Shown here: positions 11,025 to 23,333 of the stretch, piece by piece | Position numbering within the stretch: position 1 is the first letter of the stretch | How the letters are laid out: every line of letters starts with the position of its first letter | NCBI GenBank assembly: GCA_010405405.1 | Contig: MU004243.1 | Location: 615,340 to 679,339 of the forward strand | Direction: 5' to 3' | DNA: 64,000 nucleotides | From: Microthyrium microscopicum | Lineage: Eukaryota > Ascomycota > Dothideomycetes > Microthyriales > Microthyriaceae | Notes under the pieces: model-generated | The model's database searches: none | What the model was told of the DNA's origin: nothing | The model's input: the letters and a program-made list of their open reading frames with translations, nothing else | Translations under genes and position numbers: made by a program

Positions 11025-13293
11025 TTATGTGTCCACGGCGGCGCCTTGGCTGTAGCTATTGGGACTGAGAGGCGTCATTGTAATTGACATCGAGGCCAGT
11101 TTTTTAGTTCTGCTGCCAAAGGGGTGCAGATCTGAAGAAAGATGGTTGACATCGAACAAGCGAAAGTCTCCATCAGTTCCTGCTTGAGTGTGGTCTTTAC
11201 ATGTACCAGTGGCAGAAACATCAGCTGGAGCATATGGTGTGGGAAAATGCATGGAAGCTGATGGACCGAAAGGATCTGCGTCTAATGATGGATCATCGGG
11301 ATCGAAGAGTGGGTGGAATCTGTAGTCTTCTTCAGGATCGTAAGTTTCTCGTGCCAGGTCAAAGTCTTGACCGTCAAACGAAAAATCGCCCGACGGAATC
11401 AGCAATCGCTGGGGGTCCACAGTAATCCGTGTGTTGAAATCTTCCGAAGCTGGTTGTTCTAATGCCAAAGAAGAGATTTCAGTCGGTGCACCAGGAAGAA
11501 CCCAAGGTGATCCACGGTACAAGGTATCATACTGAGGACTGTTTAGGGGATTGGCCGAAAGAACTCTAAAGTCCGAATATCTTGGAGATTCTGTCGGTCG
11601 CCAAGTTCGCTGACCGTCCGTCATGAAGAATGGTGAGCCATTATAGGACTGATCCGCGAAAGATGGAATTGTCGCAGGCCTTTCCTTGGAATCATTTGGA
11701 TATTGGACTGGCTTTGTGGTATGAAAGTATCTGGTATCTGTACTTATGGTTTCATTAGGTAGCGGTTGTAATTCTGAACTAGTGTTTGCAAAGAGAGGAT
11801 AATCTTTTGTCGTTGTTGGATTGGCTAAAATTGATTCGTTTAGTCTGTCAACGAACCAGAAAGGCGGATATTTGATAGGACTAATCTTAGAGTCGGACTC
11901 AGATGCTGCCGACAAGGGAGAGGATTTAGGTAGTTTGGAAATCGGCTCGTAAACGCATTTGACGTTCCTTAGTGGGGATGGGTCACTGGAGGAGTCCGGA
12001 AGTCTTCTTTGCTTACGAGGAAACGTTGCCATACGGGAGGTTGTCTCTTCTGATTCATTTGCGGGTATGGAATCATCGCTCAACTCTTCAACTCTCTTTC
12101 TCTTCTTCTTGGATGGAGCAAACCATACGTTGCACTCGGAACTTTTAGAGTCAGTGATCAACTGGTCAATCTGGTTTGAAAGAAGCCTACCACAGTCTAC
12201 CACCACCAGGTGCTTCTGAGCTTATTGTTGATTGACATCTCGGCATAGGACACACTTCATCACTGAGCGTGGTCGCCGGAACGAGTACGGCCATCGTGAC
12301 TCTGGCCCCTGGAATAAACTTCTCAGTAGACACCAAGATGTGGTTGCTGTTTTTGGCGTCGAAGACCTCGTAGTTGCCGACTTTCACTTCTAGCGATCCA
12401 GGCCCAGTGCGAAATCGGTGTTTGATAATGACCTCCAGCAGATCGAACTCGAATTCTGAAGGTAATAAGAACTTGTGACCTAGAGCATCCTCTACCTGCA
12501 CTGGTGGCTGGAAGTAGGACAATCGAGTGTCTGGGCCAGTCAAATTGCTCTTGATCTCGACAAGTATGGAATATGTTTGCTGAGAGGAGACACTACGCAA
12601 TAGATGAGTAATATGATCGTACTAAGAAGAGTTAAAAACTTACCAGACTTTAGCTACCATATCACCCAACGATTTAAGAGACGTTCTGAACTCCCCACTA
12701 ATCGCATCAAACAATCGCCCAAGCATGGTGTTCATGCCTTTAACGAGAGCACCCTGTCCAGCCACAGAATTCCCAACGTTGGCGACAGCAGCATGAGTCT
12801 GCTCGATACTCTCTTGAACATTCTGATGGTTCACCTCCGACTTCCCAGATGCGATATCAATCTTCTCCAAGCCATGTTCGACCAGCAAGATATTGATAGT
12901 GGCAACATGCACATTCAAGTAACTCTGTAATCGTCTCACTTCTTCATGCCAGCCACCGAAACCCCACTTGAGTTTCGCCGCGGCCGTCTTCACTGAGTTG
13001 CCTTTCGACCAGACACCAAGTGAACTCTCGTACTTCCTGATCCTGGTCAAAAACTGTTCTAGCGGCCTCCGACAGCTGAGGGCAGCATATTTGATAGAGT
13101 CCACGTTAGTCGATACCGAATCGGTTGATCTGAGTTCATTCAAATGTTGAAGGGCCTTTTGAAGACATTCGAGTTCGCGGAGTAGATCTTGATATTCTGG
13201 TTTCGCGCCTTTGGAGTCCTTGAGACAAGTCGTCACATCCACGATCAGCTTCCCCACGGCCAGGACATCGCCGACGCTGAAACCAAAGGACAT
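11025..13293 (-). CDS. Ubiquitin-like-domain protein with STAND-type N-terminal helices and a four-cysteine module
   Basis: Three exons: 13293-12644, 12592-12191 and 12141-11025, 722 aa. Introns of 51 nt (GTAAGT..TAG) and 49 nt (GTAGGC..AAG) restore a continuous frame. The N-terminus (FGFSVGDVLAVGKLIVDV, then helices to about residue 200) matches the helical domain found at the start of many fungal STAND/NACHT receptors. Residues about 230-325 match the fungal ubiquitin-like domain (EDALGHKFLLPSEFEFDLLEVIIKH). Then come Cys331, Cys336, Cys351 and Cys354 (CPMPRC, then CSEC), a probable metal-binding knuckle, and a KKKRKR basic patch. The long C-terminus is disordered. Both introns fall inside Cys codons and splicing creates them, which supports the model. 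No nucleotide-binding domain follows, so it is not a complete NLR. Function unknown; a role in signalling or as a nuclear factor is inference. Confidence 0.8.
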
Positions 13294-13812
13294 TGTCTAA
13301 GTTCCTTAAGATTTGAATGTTTATCTGTTTCTTGTTTCAGTGGTAGGTTTGCATCATAAAGGGGAACACAACCTTTGATGAACATTGAAGTTGGAGTATC
13401 AAGATGTCGGTCAGGCTGTGCTTCAGTGCTGCGCCTCCACGAATCTTGGTATTTACGAGGAATGATTGTACCACCTCGTGATTGGACAAGCGGTTAGCAT
13501 TGACGGCCTCGACTTACGACTGAAATTCGAGTATTGAAGCAAAAGTACTTGGAAACAATAAGGGGCAATTTGATAGCTCAATCGCAATCCCATCCCAAAA
13601 CACCAGACAATCAGCCATCGGCCGGCGAGTATGTACATGAACTCCCATAATCTTTGTGCAAAGGCGAGATATTCCTAATAGCCCATCATATCTGATGCCC
13701 GGACAAGAACTATCAACGACATATATGCTCAGATAGCATCATATCCAACGTTCAAAACACTACTATCGCGCTAGCTCAGCGATGTAAGAGCTACTCATTC
13801 ATTAGACACAGT
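13294..13812. other. Intergenic region between two minus-strand genes
   Basis: This holds the promoter of the ubiquitin-like-domain gene and the 3' flank of the sorting nexin gene. I see no further gene, RNA gene or repeat. Confidence 0.4.
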
Positions 13813-16142
13813 TCAAGACTCGCCCAGAGGCATCGCTTCAACCTCATCGGCCAACTGTCTCCAGTTCTCAGCCTGCAACTCCGCGTACTTGACTCGTTCC
13901 GCCGCCCAATCCTGCTGAAGTCTCGAGACCTGATACTGAGAGTTTTGGAAATGCAAGATTTCATCGCGGATACACTCCTTGATGAACACGCCGCGCGCAT
14001 GTTGATCGACAATGCTTTGTTTGTCCTATTGATCCATGTTAGCACCTCCGAATCCAAACCCTCGCATCCACGCTTTGTAAACGTGGGACGTACCTTCAGA
14101 ATGGCATCCTCAACCCTCTCCGCCTCCCCAGGCTTAACAGTTCCCTCCGGCTTATTCCGTATCGCCACCAACTTCTCCTCATTGCCCTTAATCCTCTTCT
14201 GCAACTGCGGAATATTATCGCGATCATATCGCTCCCTGCGATCGAACATATCCCTCACGCTAACCAAGCAATCCCTTTGTCTCTTAAAGTCCTCCAATAC
14301 ACCCTCGTCCCAAGCCCTTGCCTCATCCTCGAGCAGACTTTGGCTAGATCCTAGATGCTTGGATACCGCGTTGATGCCGAGATTTAGACCGACAATATCG
14401 CCTGATGTATCGGCTGCGTAGGTGTCTGCAGATACGGAGGTGAGTGTGGTTAAAGAGGTGGCGATGCGGATTTGCTCGGCGGCCATGCCTTCGTTGCGTT
14501 TGACGAGTCGTTCGAGACAGTTGCAGAGGTTGATGTATTGCTCTGAGGAGCGGCGAACGCCGGTGCGTACACGGTCGAAGAGGGATTGGAGGGTTGGAGG
14601 AAGGGAGTCTTCGAGAGTTGGTGGAAGGGTTTTGCCGACGAACTCTTCCTGAACGGAGATGGAAGCTTGTTTGCGCCAGACGGCCAATTCCTATCATCCA
14701 ATTAGCCATATAAAAAAAGATTAAGCAACATATACGTACGGTTGGAACAGTCAAGAACATAATAACAAGCTGCTCCTGCCCAAGCACAGGATGTCTAACA
14801 AGCGCATTCGCAAATCGCGCCAGTCCACGTCGTCGTTTCTCAACAAAAGTCGAGTCGGCTGCAAGATAATTCCCGTTAACTAAACCGAAACCATCAGTTT
14901 TCCATGTGTGTAAAACCACGCGCAATACTTACTCGCAACTCGCTTTGGTGGTAGCAATGGTAATTGTCGAAATGGGTACCGTTTATGGAGACAGTCTAGC
15001 AGCCAGACAAAATCACTGTATCGTCGAATTACCTTGCTATTGCGTCGCGCACTGGTAACTTGATAGTTGCGGTGTTGGAAAAACATCATGCCCTCTTTCT
15101 CTGATAGTGCCGTCACTGTGATCACTTCGTCTGCTCCGGGTGCTATACGTGGACCAAAAGGCGCTCCTAGACCAGTTGGATCATCGCCCTCGCCGCCAGC
15201 GGGCTCGCCAAAGCCAGCATCCCGATACGGTTCAGACTGACCAGTCTGTCCAAAATTGCCCCAGCCGCCTTCACTGCTTGCTGATGCGCGCGTAGGTGGC
15301 GAGCGTGCAATGGCAGCCGATTCAGGTTGGGAATGTGTCGTAAACGCACTCGTCGTGCGCTGTGGAGGTGCAGTCGATGTAGTCGCAGCTGGAGCGCCAG
15401 AACCATTCGTCTTGGTATGATTATGTCCGCGATGCAAGTCTGGAGCACTCCAAGGATCTGTATCTGGGAAGCCAAACGACTGTTTCCTGCCCGCCTTGGG
15501 CAGCACTGGACTCGGATTATCTCTGTCCGGTTTCGCGTTTTCTGTCGATCGTTCCCGTGCGCCTGATTCCACTGGAGTTTCCGCAGCCTTCGCTTTGGGC
15601 TGTGTATATTTCCCCAAATTCGGCATCGGTAAATCTACCATAATCAGCATTATACTCACACCGATTCCCACACAAATATATAACTTACTATTTCTCCTCT
15701 CATCAACCCCATCAAGCGTAACATCCTCCCCCTCCTGCGCAAGCCCAACCAACGCCAACAACACATTAACCTCTCCCCGTCCCAGCATCTTATCCGCATC
15801 CCCACTCATCACCGTGCCAACAATTCTCTCACTCTCATCATCGCCCAGTCCACTCTCCTGCAAAACCTTCTTCACCGTATCCGATCCAACGCCAGCACCA
15901 GATCCATCTTCAGCGATCAAAGCATCTACAATCTCGACATAACTCTCCGGCACATCAGGCAACAACGTCTTCACCAATTCTCTTCTCGCCGCCTTCTTTG
16001 GCGTGGGCATAGACCATGGAGATTCTGCATCGGCACTTGGTTCATCAGCGAAGAGGCCGGATGATCGGGCGGATGGGGAGGCGTCTGCGAAGAGGGAGGA
16101 GGATTGTTTGGAGGATCGGGGGGTGTCGTCGAATAGAGACAT
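13813..16142 (-). CDS. MVP1: Sorting nexin Mvp1 (SNX8-like, PX and SNX-BAR)
   Basis: Five exons: 16142-15689, 15634-14933, 14879-14740, 14690-14094 and 14025-13813, 701 aa. Introns are 54, 53, 49 and 68 nt, all GT..AG and in phase. Residues about 1-150 begin MSLFDDTPRSS and contain an EF/EH-like helical region typical of Mvp1. A PX domain spans about 324-435, with the RRYSDF phosphoinositide-binding core and the PPK motif. It continues into VPTELAVWRKQ and a long helical SNX-BAR region to the end. Mvp1 binds PtdIns3P on endosomes and makes tubules for retrograde and vacuolar sorting. Splicing the fourth intron rejoins ILK to DKQSIVDQ; reading through it gives an unrelated frame. The length suits filamentous-fungal orthologues. 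PalH, which also works through endosomal machinery, lies just upstream. Confidence 0.92.
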
Positions 16143-16603
16143 TGTTGTGATTTGACTATATTATCATGCGTAAAAAGGAGAATCGGGAAGGTAATTAGAC
16201 GGGTTTGTTTATTGAAGTTGAGGGAGCTGTAGTGGAGGGGAGTAGTGGTGATGTATGATGATGAGCGTAAAGGCAGGAACGCGTTGGAGTTGGAGGAAGG
16301 ATTCAAGCAAGGCAAGCTGCATCCAAGCTCCTTCAAATGTTGGCCAAAGCTTCTCCAACATGTGCTTTTTTTGATATCGATATCGAGATAAGTCAACAAC
16401 GACAGCAATCACATATAATATGCTAAAGGAAAGCTTTTGAACACAAGTAAGATATTCACATAGCTTTAACTATCAATGTTATAAGTCCTCGGCCCAATGC
16501 GGCCTGAGAAGGGTATTCCATCCATCAAAAGATCCCAAACGCCCTGCAATGCACAGTATGCTATAACCTTTCCTATATCTTCAAATCATGACATGTCCGC
16601 AAA
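16143..16603. other. Intergenic, promoter of the sorting nexin gene
   Basis: A 460-bp gap between the sorting nexin start and the PalH stop on the same strand. It must hold the sorting nexin promoter. No separate coding unit is visible. Confidence 0.4.
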
Positions 16604-18938
16604 TCACCTTGCATGCGACGCAGTCTCGTCGTGGTCTTCAATCGTAATAGTAAACGCTCTGGGCCTCCCATCTGCATCTCTATGCACCTGATCTCTACGG
16701 GCCGGACGTTCCCCTTCTCTTGAGCCGGGCGCCTCCACAGTGTCAGACCTAGTTGGACTCATTGCCTCGCCCACAGAGCTGGTCCCGCCTAGCAACCTTG
16801 CTTGTGAACTCGGACTCAGTTGATCGCCCACGGTAAGACCTGGCGTATAATCTGGTGTGTAACCTGGCATGTCGGGCGACCACGGTCTTGAATGAGGTTC
16901 TGTGTTGGGTATTCTTGTGCCGTTTGGTCCAATCCTGCGTGATTGCGCAGGAATGATAGTCACCGGTAACTCATCTTCGCGCGTCTGGCGTTTTGTGCGT
17001 TCAAGGAAGCGTTCGCCTTTTTCCGCAGCGAATGCGCCGAGGCGGCCTTTGATGTCCCAGGTGGCGTAGGAATGGGCGGGATGGCGCTCAGTGGGTGGAG
17101 GCGAGTTGATGGAAACCGGATCGATCACATGTCCTTGACGGACTTCAGCGGGTGGGAGGACTTTTCGCCGCTTGAAGGGATTTGTCCACTTGCTTCTGGA
17201 CAGGTCTGCAGGTGGATCTGTGGGAGGAGGAGATGATGATGTGGTTGGTGTGTCGGTGGGTGCGGAGTCGGAATTAAATTCGATTTCTTTTTCATTCATG
17301 TCTTGGGTGGAAATGTCTTGTGCGGTGATGGCAGGGGGTCGAACGGTAGATGGTCGTTGTGCCTGAGCCAGGGCGCGAGAGACGGGGGGTGTAGCCAGGT
17401 TTATGGTATTGTAGCGGACTGTGTAGACTGTACTGGCACTTGCCGTGTCTGCTCTATTGATTGGTGAAGCAACCTGGGGAGGAGGTGTAGGAACAGCAAG
17501 GAAAGTGGTAGAGTGATTGGCACGGCCGGTGGCCATTGAAGTCGACTCGCCGAGAGTGCCAGATGTTTCGGATCTTTGGGGAGTTCCAAGCTGGCACACA
17601 TTTGTGTGAAATAATATGCGTGATGACCGATTGGCACCATTTTGAGAATCCATTCCAGATGTGTATGATGCTCCTTCGTTGTCTCTTTGGCCAGCCCATA
17701 ATCGTCTTCTGCGACGTCGTTGTTCCAAGAAGTGTTCTTCATCGTCATCTCCATCTCCATCAAACACTTCTCTTCCTAGAATGCCGTCTTTCTTCTCTTC
17801 CCTTTCTAGTGCTTCAATTCTTTCCACCCATTCCCATACAATCACAGAAGCTGCGGCAGCTCCAACCCATCGGAAATAATCTCCCCATCCAGCAACACTG
17901 GCATTGGCAATATCGGTGATGAAGAAGACGACTGGCGTGGCAATAGCGATTAATGATAGAAATGCGACGATGGAGACATTCCACATGTTGCTGTGATAGA
18001 ATGCATATCGACGTTTGCAGATGGCGTAGTATAGAACCCAGCAGGCATAAAGCATGCTCAGAGCCAATTGGAATAGATAACTGAGAGCTGGTATTGCGTC
18101 CCGGAAGCGTTGTGTTCGCCCAGTCGGGGCAACGGTAAAACTGTTCAAGCAGCTGAAAGTCGTATCCAATACTATGAGGGCGAATCCAATCCATTTGATA
18201 AGAACTTTTTCTTTATGTCGAGGAAATAGTCGAATAAGAGTTTGTACCTGTGCAAGCCAGAGAAATATATCAGAAATTAACCGAGAGACTTTTATCGATG
18301 TGCTGTTGACGACTTCGACTCGCAGCGCGTCTGCGTTCATGAATCCTCCATTAAGATATTGGCGTTCGGCAACATCAAACGTATCAGCAGTAGCAATAGT
18401 GAGCGATACAGCAACCGTGAGTGCTGCAGCTTTTTGTAGCCAGGGTCGCGATCCAACGCCAATGACTGATGCTCCACCCTGCGATCCGCTAATCATTCCT
18501 CGCCGACCTAACAGTCCCACTCCTCCACCTACGCCTCCAACAAAAAATGTCCGAGGCGTTATGAGCAGCATAACGACGAGCATCCATGATAAAACGGTGG
18601 CTGCGCCTGTGGCATAGACTTGAGGCGTCACAGACGCACTGAACGCGGCCTTGATATCATTGATACTCGACGTTCCGGCTGAGCTGCCGAAGGGCTTCGT
18701 TGCCGCACATTCAGGAGTGAAGACGGCATTTGCGGTTAATGTTATCGTGGAATTGGGACCAAGGGCGAGTTGACCGTGAGATGCGAGAGTAAAGGGCGTA
18801 CAATGCTAAAGGCGCGTTAGTAAGTAGAGATCTTGCCGGCTGAGCGGATTTACATACAGTGCCACTAGATGAGGTTGAGGAAGTTGGGATATGCGTGACT
18901 AGGCGCTGGGTCGTGGGAGTAGATACGGGCGATACCAT
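16604..18938 (-). CDS. palH: pH-response sensor PalH/Rim21, seven-transmembrane
   Basis: Two exons: 18938-18858 and 18805-16604, joined over a 52-nt intron (GTATGT..TAG), 760 aa. The extracellular N-terminus has the family HCTPFTL start of the mature domain and two further Cys-containing strands. TPQVYATGAATVLSW begins the first membrane helix, followed by the TPRTFFVGG signature. About seven hydrophobic helices lie between residues 80 and 350. The remainder is a long hydrophilic cytosolic tail rich in Pro/Ser, where arrestin-like PalF binds in characterised species. PalH senses alkaline pH at the plasma membrane and starts the PalF-Vps23-PalC-PalB relay that processes PacC. The start is the only in-frame ATG downstream of an in-frame TGA. 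An extra upstream exon cannot be excluded. Confidence 0.92.
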
Positions 18939-20432
18939 CACGACAGCGGCGCCTCGAGGCAGGCCGAAAGCATGCGATAGAGGCGGATTAAGTGATGATA
19001 GGGGTTGTCTTTGCCCGAAGGACCACCATGGTATCGCAATGGGTTGTGGTGAGGCAGTAGGGGTCGACCGGAGATTTCAGCGAGCGCTACCTGCGCAACA
19101 ATAGACAGAGGCAGGTGTATGGGTGGAAGTCGGGAAGTCGAGTATGGATGATGGGACAGATGTGTGTCGCCAAGAGAATCTTGACTTGTCTGGGCTCGCA
19201 GTAGTGGGTTTTGGAATTAGTTAGAGTGCCAGAGTCTGAAGAGTGAGTAGTGAGATGGAGGAGTAATGAGTGGGCGACTAGCGTGATCGAGTTGCCGACT
19301 CCGAATGGTCAGGGATGCGATGTTGGTCAAGATGACAAAAGGGAAGGGAAAGGGTTGTGCAAGAGTGGAGACCACCATCAACCGACAACTTTCAGCCCCT
19401 ACTCCATACTCTTCAGAATACTGTACCAAATTGATAAGAACCAGCTGCTAAATGCCCCAAATAAACACCAATTGGGATAAAAGAGCGAGAGAAAACGAGT
19501 GGTTGGGGGCCAGCCGCACTACCGAATACGAATGCCGAACTCTGAACCTATTTCCTTTGACTTTGGCGCTATCATATATTCATACAACATCATAACATCC
19601 TCCTGCAATTATTCCTTTGTCCTATTATCATTTGCCAAATAGTGTATGGTGTTGATCAAATCTAGGAATTCATTGCCATTGTTGGTTCTTTTTCGCGCAC
19701 AGTGCAGGTTGTTTTTGAACAAGATTGACCAATCAAGAAGTCCCCCCTGACTCTGAGACGAAACTGCGACATTCTACAGCAGAGGACTGATACAACGCTG
19801 TTTTTTTCTGCGTGATTGGCCTGGGAATCTGAACTGCTTAGCACGCTGAAATGCTCATCTCCGGTCCAGTTGGTCGATCTGTGCTATCAATTAGGTTGAT
19901 CCAGACGAGCACACGAGCACGAGCTGTCAGTTCATCGCGTGCCATCAAGGTTGCTAGCCAATTCAATCTGCCCAGACTTTTCATTTCTTAATTACTGCTA
20001 AGCCCTTTGCGAGTAGTTCCCGACAAGCAATGGCATGCATGTCTCAACAGCCTTTCCATCAAGGTTGAACGAAGCCAAAACCCAGTAGCAAACCACCGTG
20101 CCTCCATCACCATCATCGATTCAACAACCTTAAGCTATAAAGTACTATGGAAGATCTAGACCACCAATACAATACAATATATAGCTACCCTTATCTCGGT
20201 TGATGGTAAACCCCATGCTCTGCATTCTCCATGTATACCCTAGCGAGCCTAATATACACCAAACCAACCACTCGAGCCTCCACGAACCCACCATAGGGCC
20301 ATATGGTTCATACCACGTTGCAAATCTCGACAAAACTATCATGCCAATAAACCATCCCACCACCAAGCTCCATGTATGCTTGCAACTTGATCGCTGAGTA
20401 ATACAACTTCTCGTCTTAAGCTTTACCACACA
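18939..20432. other. Intergenic region between divergent PalH and the esterase-fold gene
   Basis: About 1.5 kb serving two divergent promoters. The short frames are not credible genes. A TATA-like AT stretch lies near 20,165-20,190, upstream of the + strand start at 20433. I see no structured RNA or repeat. Confidence 0.4.
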
Positions 20433-21808
20433 ATGCGTTCCTTACTGTCCACCTTCCTAGCGATCTCTTCCATATCATATCTCACTGCAGCTCAGCCGTC
20501 CCAAGCATGTACGGGCGAAGGCGTCAAGGCGGTAGAATGGGCAGTAAAACCGGGCGAAGTCAAAGTCTTCCGCGTAAATGACCGCGTAGTCCGCGTAACG
20601 GTGCCGGAAGCTTATACACAGTCTAAGCCAGCGCCGATGATAATAGCGTTCCATGATCGAGAGCAGCCGCCTGAACATTTGGAGTATGAGACGGCGTTTG
20701 GGGATGAGAAGGTTAATCCCAGTGCGATTATGGTGTATCCTACTGCTGAGAACGTAAGGGAGAACCACCCATTTCGTGAAAGAGTTGGGGTGTGCGATGC
20801 TGATGGTGACTATAGGATCGATGGCTGTCGGATTTCGGAAAACTACAGAAACTAGGGACGCAAAGCGAAAACTATACTGCAGACATCGATTTCATCCGCT
20901 ACCTCGTCCGTGACCTCGACAGCATGATTTGTATCGACACATCGCGCATATACGCCGCTGGCCTCGGGACGGGTGGAGGTATGATGCACCTTCTTGCGTG
21001 CGACAAAGAGCTCTCTACCAAGTTCGCCGCATTCGCTGCTGTTGGTGGTGGCTTCGGTCGCGCCAAAGCGGGCGTTGCTCCCTGGGGTGTATGTTCGACT
21101 GAGAGGACCAACACACCTATTATGGAAATACACGGCAAAGACGATCGCATATTCGGATATTATCTGACGGAAGGCGAAAACGGGAAGATACGTACAATTC
21201 CGCAGCATTGGATCGAGGATTGGGCGGAACGGAATGGCTGTGGTGAGAAGGATGGAGATGCGGTGCAGAGTACGAGTGATCCCAGGACGTGGATTACGAA
21301 GTTGGATAATGGGGTTATGACGGAAACAGTTCAATATGGAGGTTCAGCGATACGCGTGGCGAGAAGGTGCTTCGGTGCTGACGGGGAAGATAAGACTGTC
21401 GCAGATGCTGCGTTGGGTGATGCGAAGAGTGATGTGTTACATTATCAGATTGCACATTATGGGCATGGGTGGCCAAGATTGCAGTTGAAGAAAGCAAAGA
21501 GTATTATTTTCCATGATACGGAGATTGAGCTGGAGGAAGGAACTCAGTTCTTTGATACGAGCAAGGTTATGATTGACTTCTTTATGGCGCATAAGTTGCC
21601 AAAGGAGTATTTGGTGTCTGCATCTGGGCCAACAGATGAGGAATTGGAAAAACAGATGCGGGCTATGCTGAAGCAGAAAGCTGGCGGCATCGAAATCAGT
21701 GATGCGGAGATCAAGGAGCGGGTTCAGGAGTTGAAGAAGGCAATGGGAGATATGAAGAACAAGCCGGCTGGGGAAGTTGTTGACGAGGATGAGAAGGACG
21801 AGTTATAG
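20433..21808 (+). CDS. Feruloyl-esterase-fold (CE1-like) protein lacking the catalytic Ser, with C-terminal KDEL
   Basis: Two exons, 20433-20753 and 20816-21808, across a 62-nt intron (GTAAGG..TAG), 437 aa. The N-terminus (LLSTFLAISSISYLTAAQ) is a signal peptide. The core follows secreted polyhydroxybutyrate-depolymerase/feruloyl-esterase enzymes: PMIIAFHD, IMVYPTAEN, then RWLSDFG after the splice, DIDFIRYLVRDLD and ICIDTSRIYAAG. At the nucleophile elbow, where relatives have G-K-S-x-G-G, this protein reads GLGTGGG: Gly158 (codon 20966-20968) occupies the Ser position. The acid-loop HGKDD (Asp216/217) and His324 (GHGWP) are kept. The last four residues are KDEL after an acidic tail, an ER-retention signal. 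I infer a catalytically inactive or repurposed ER-resident protein. The ORF is otherwise intact, arguing against simple decay. Confidence 0.82.
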
Positions 21809-21988
21809 ATTTGTGTCTATCGCAGACAACAATGTTCCATAAAGCAGAATGTAAACATGAAAACAGCATATATTCAGAGCAGAAAACATATCTCTTAGAG
21901 AATGAACAACATCGAGACTTTCTACATTGCAGCCATTGTTCTTCTCTTGTCCTCCCTTTCGACGATCCATACTCTATATCTTCCATCG

Positions 21989-22488
21989 TTAAACACAGCT
22001 CAACGTCCATAATCCAAACGCAGCATAAACAGCAGCTCCTCCTCCACCCAACAACGCCGCTCGTCCTCCCATTCCACCCGTCATCACTAGAATTCCAGAT
22101 ATAACAACATCCAGGCCATCAGCAGCTACATTTGCCTAGATTGCGTTAGCATAAGCTCGAAACCAAGGTGTCAATTTACCCATAGCACCCTCTTCAATTC
22201 CCTCCTCTCCACTTCCGTCCTTTCCACGCCCACCTTGGGACGCGTGAACCAAGTAAGTTCGCCCAAAACCAAATCTTTCCCACCGAACAAGCGTATGAAT
22301 GCGGAGGTCGGTGGACTCATTGGCACGGCGAGGACTTTGCCTACCGCGCCAGGTGCGAGCATCAGGGTGAGGCCGAAGGCCACTCGAGCGTTTGAAAGGG
22401 CGGTGACGAGATTGGCTGCTAAGGGTGTTGATTGGTGGGTTGGAGAAGCATTTGGGCGGAGAAGAGGGGATTTTGGTGTGGGCTCCAT
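21989..22488 (-). CDS. Small integral membrane protein, uncharacterised fungal family
   Basis: Two exons, 22488-22180 and 22135-21989, with a 44-nt intron (GTAAAT..TAG) between in-phase codons, 151 aa. After a polar N-terminus come about four hydrophobic stretches: VTALSNARVAFGLTLMLAPG, AFIRLFGGKDLVLGEL, ANVAADGLDVVISGILVM and the Gly/Ala-rich GGGGAAVYAAFGLW. The pattern IRLFG..DLVLGEL...RELKR.LW.N.A.D..D is shared by small four-helix fungal proteins of unknown function (DUF4267-like, from memory). No catalytic motif is visible. It is convergent with the esterase-fold gene, with only 180 bp between stop codons. Confidence 0.72.
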
Positions 22489-23333
22489 GGTGGCGAGATT
22501 TTGGGTTGAGTTATTTGGTTATTGTTTGCTGTTTAAGTTGCTTGGAAATTGAATGATGAGCTTGTTGTTGGGGAAAATTTATAGCCTGGCGACAGAAAGA
22601 GCTTTATAGGTTAGATGTGGATGTTCTCTGTACCACATGGATGTCGTTTAGCATAATCTTACTGAGTGGTTGATATGGAATGTCATTTGTGGTAGCCGTT
22701 ATGGTAAGGCTGGCTTGCAAGGCTGAACGAAAAGACAGTATCGGGATGCGACTGTGGATAATGACATATCGAAGTTTAGTCACGTTTGGACTAATAGGGC
22801 TTCTATGAATTGGTCTTCCCTTGATTCTACATACAAAATCCAAGAGCGTGTAGACATTAACGCTCGTTAAGAAGTTCATAACGACCTGTAGCATTATGTT
22901 ATAGATGTAACCAATCAGAAGCCGTTTTCAAAGCTGTTGTCCCGTTTGCTCCTAGCCACACCTTCCTTTTTAGCCACACATAACGTTATGCTCTCGTGCG
23001 CTTTCCCAATTTAGGAAGGGCTTTCCGATTGTTCGATCTTGTCCTAACAACTTTCCCCCGACTCCCTTCACTTCTCGCTCTTGTTACACTTTTTCAACGA
23101 ACCGTATAGATTGTTTTCTTCTTGACAGGGCTCGCTGATTAATTGACGACTAGGCAGCAGTCAGGCACATGATCTGATCTCCAAGAAACGGTCCTATCTC
23201 TTCCATTGAGTCATCTTGATATGAGAAGTGAGATTCGCCTAAAGCACTTTGTGTAGCGTTTTACGGCTATAATACAACTGTTGGCTCAAATCATTGATTT
23301 GTTCGAGTGTACAAACTTCCCAATACTTCAAGC
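22489..23333. other. Intergenic, divergent promoters
   Basis: This lies between the start of the small membrane protein gene (minus) and the bZIP gene (plus). Pyrimidine-rich + strand runs near 23,030-23,110 fit a promoter of the bZIP gene. No other gene is supported. Confidence 0.4.
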
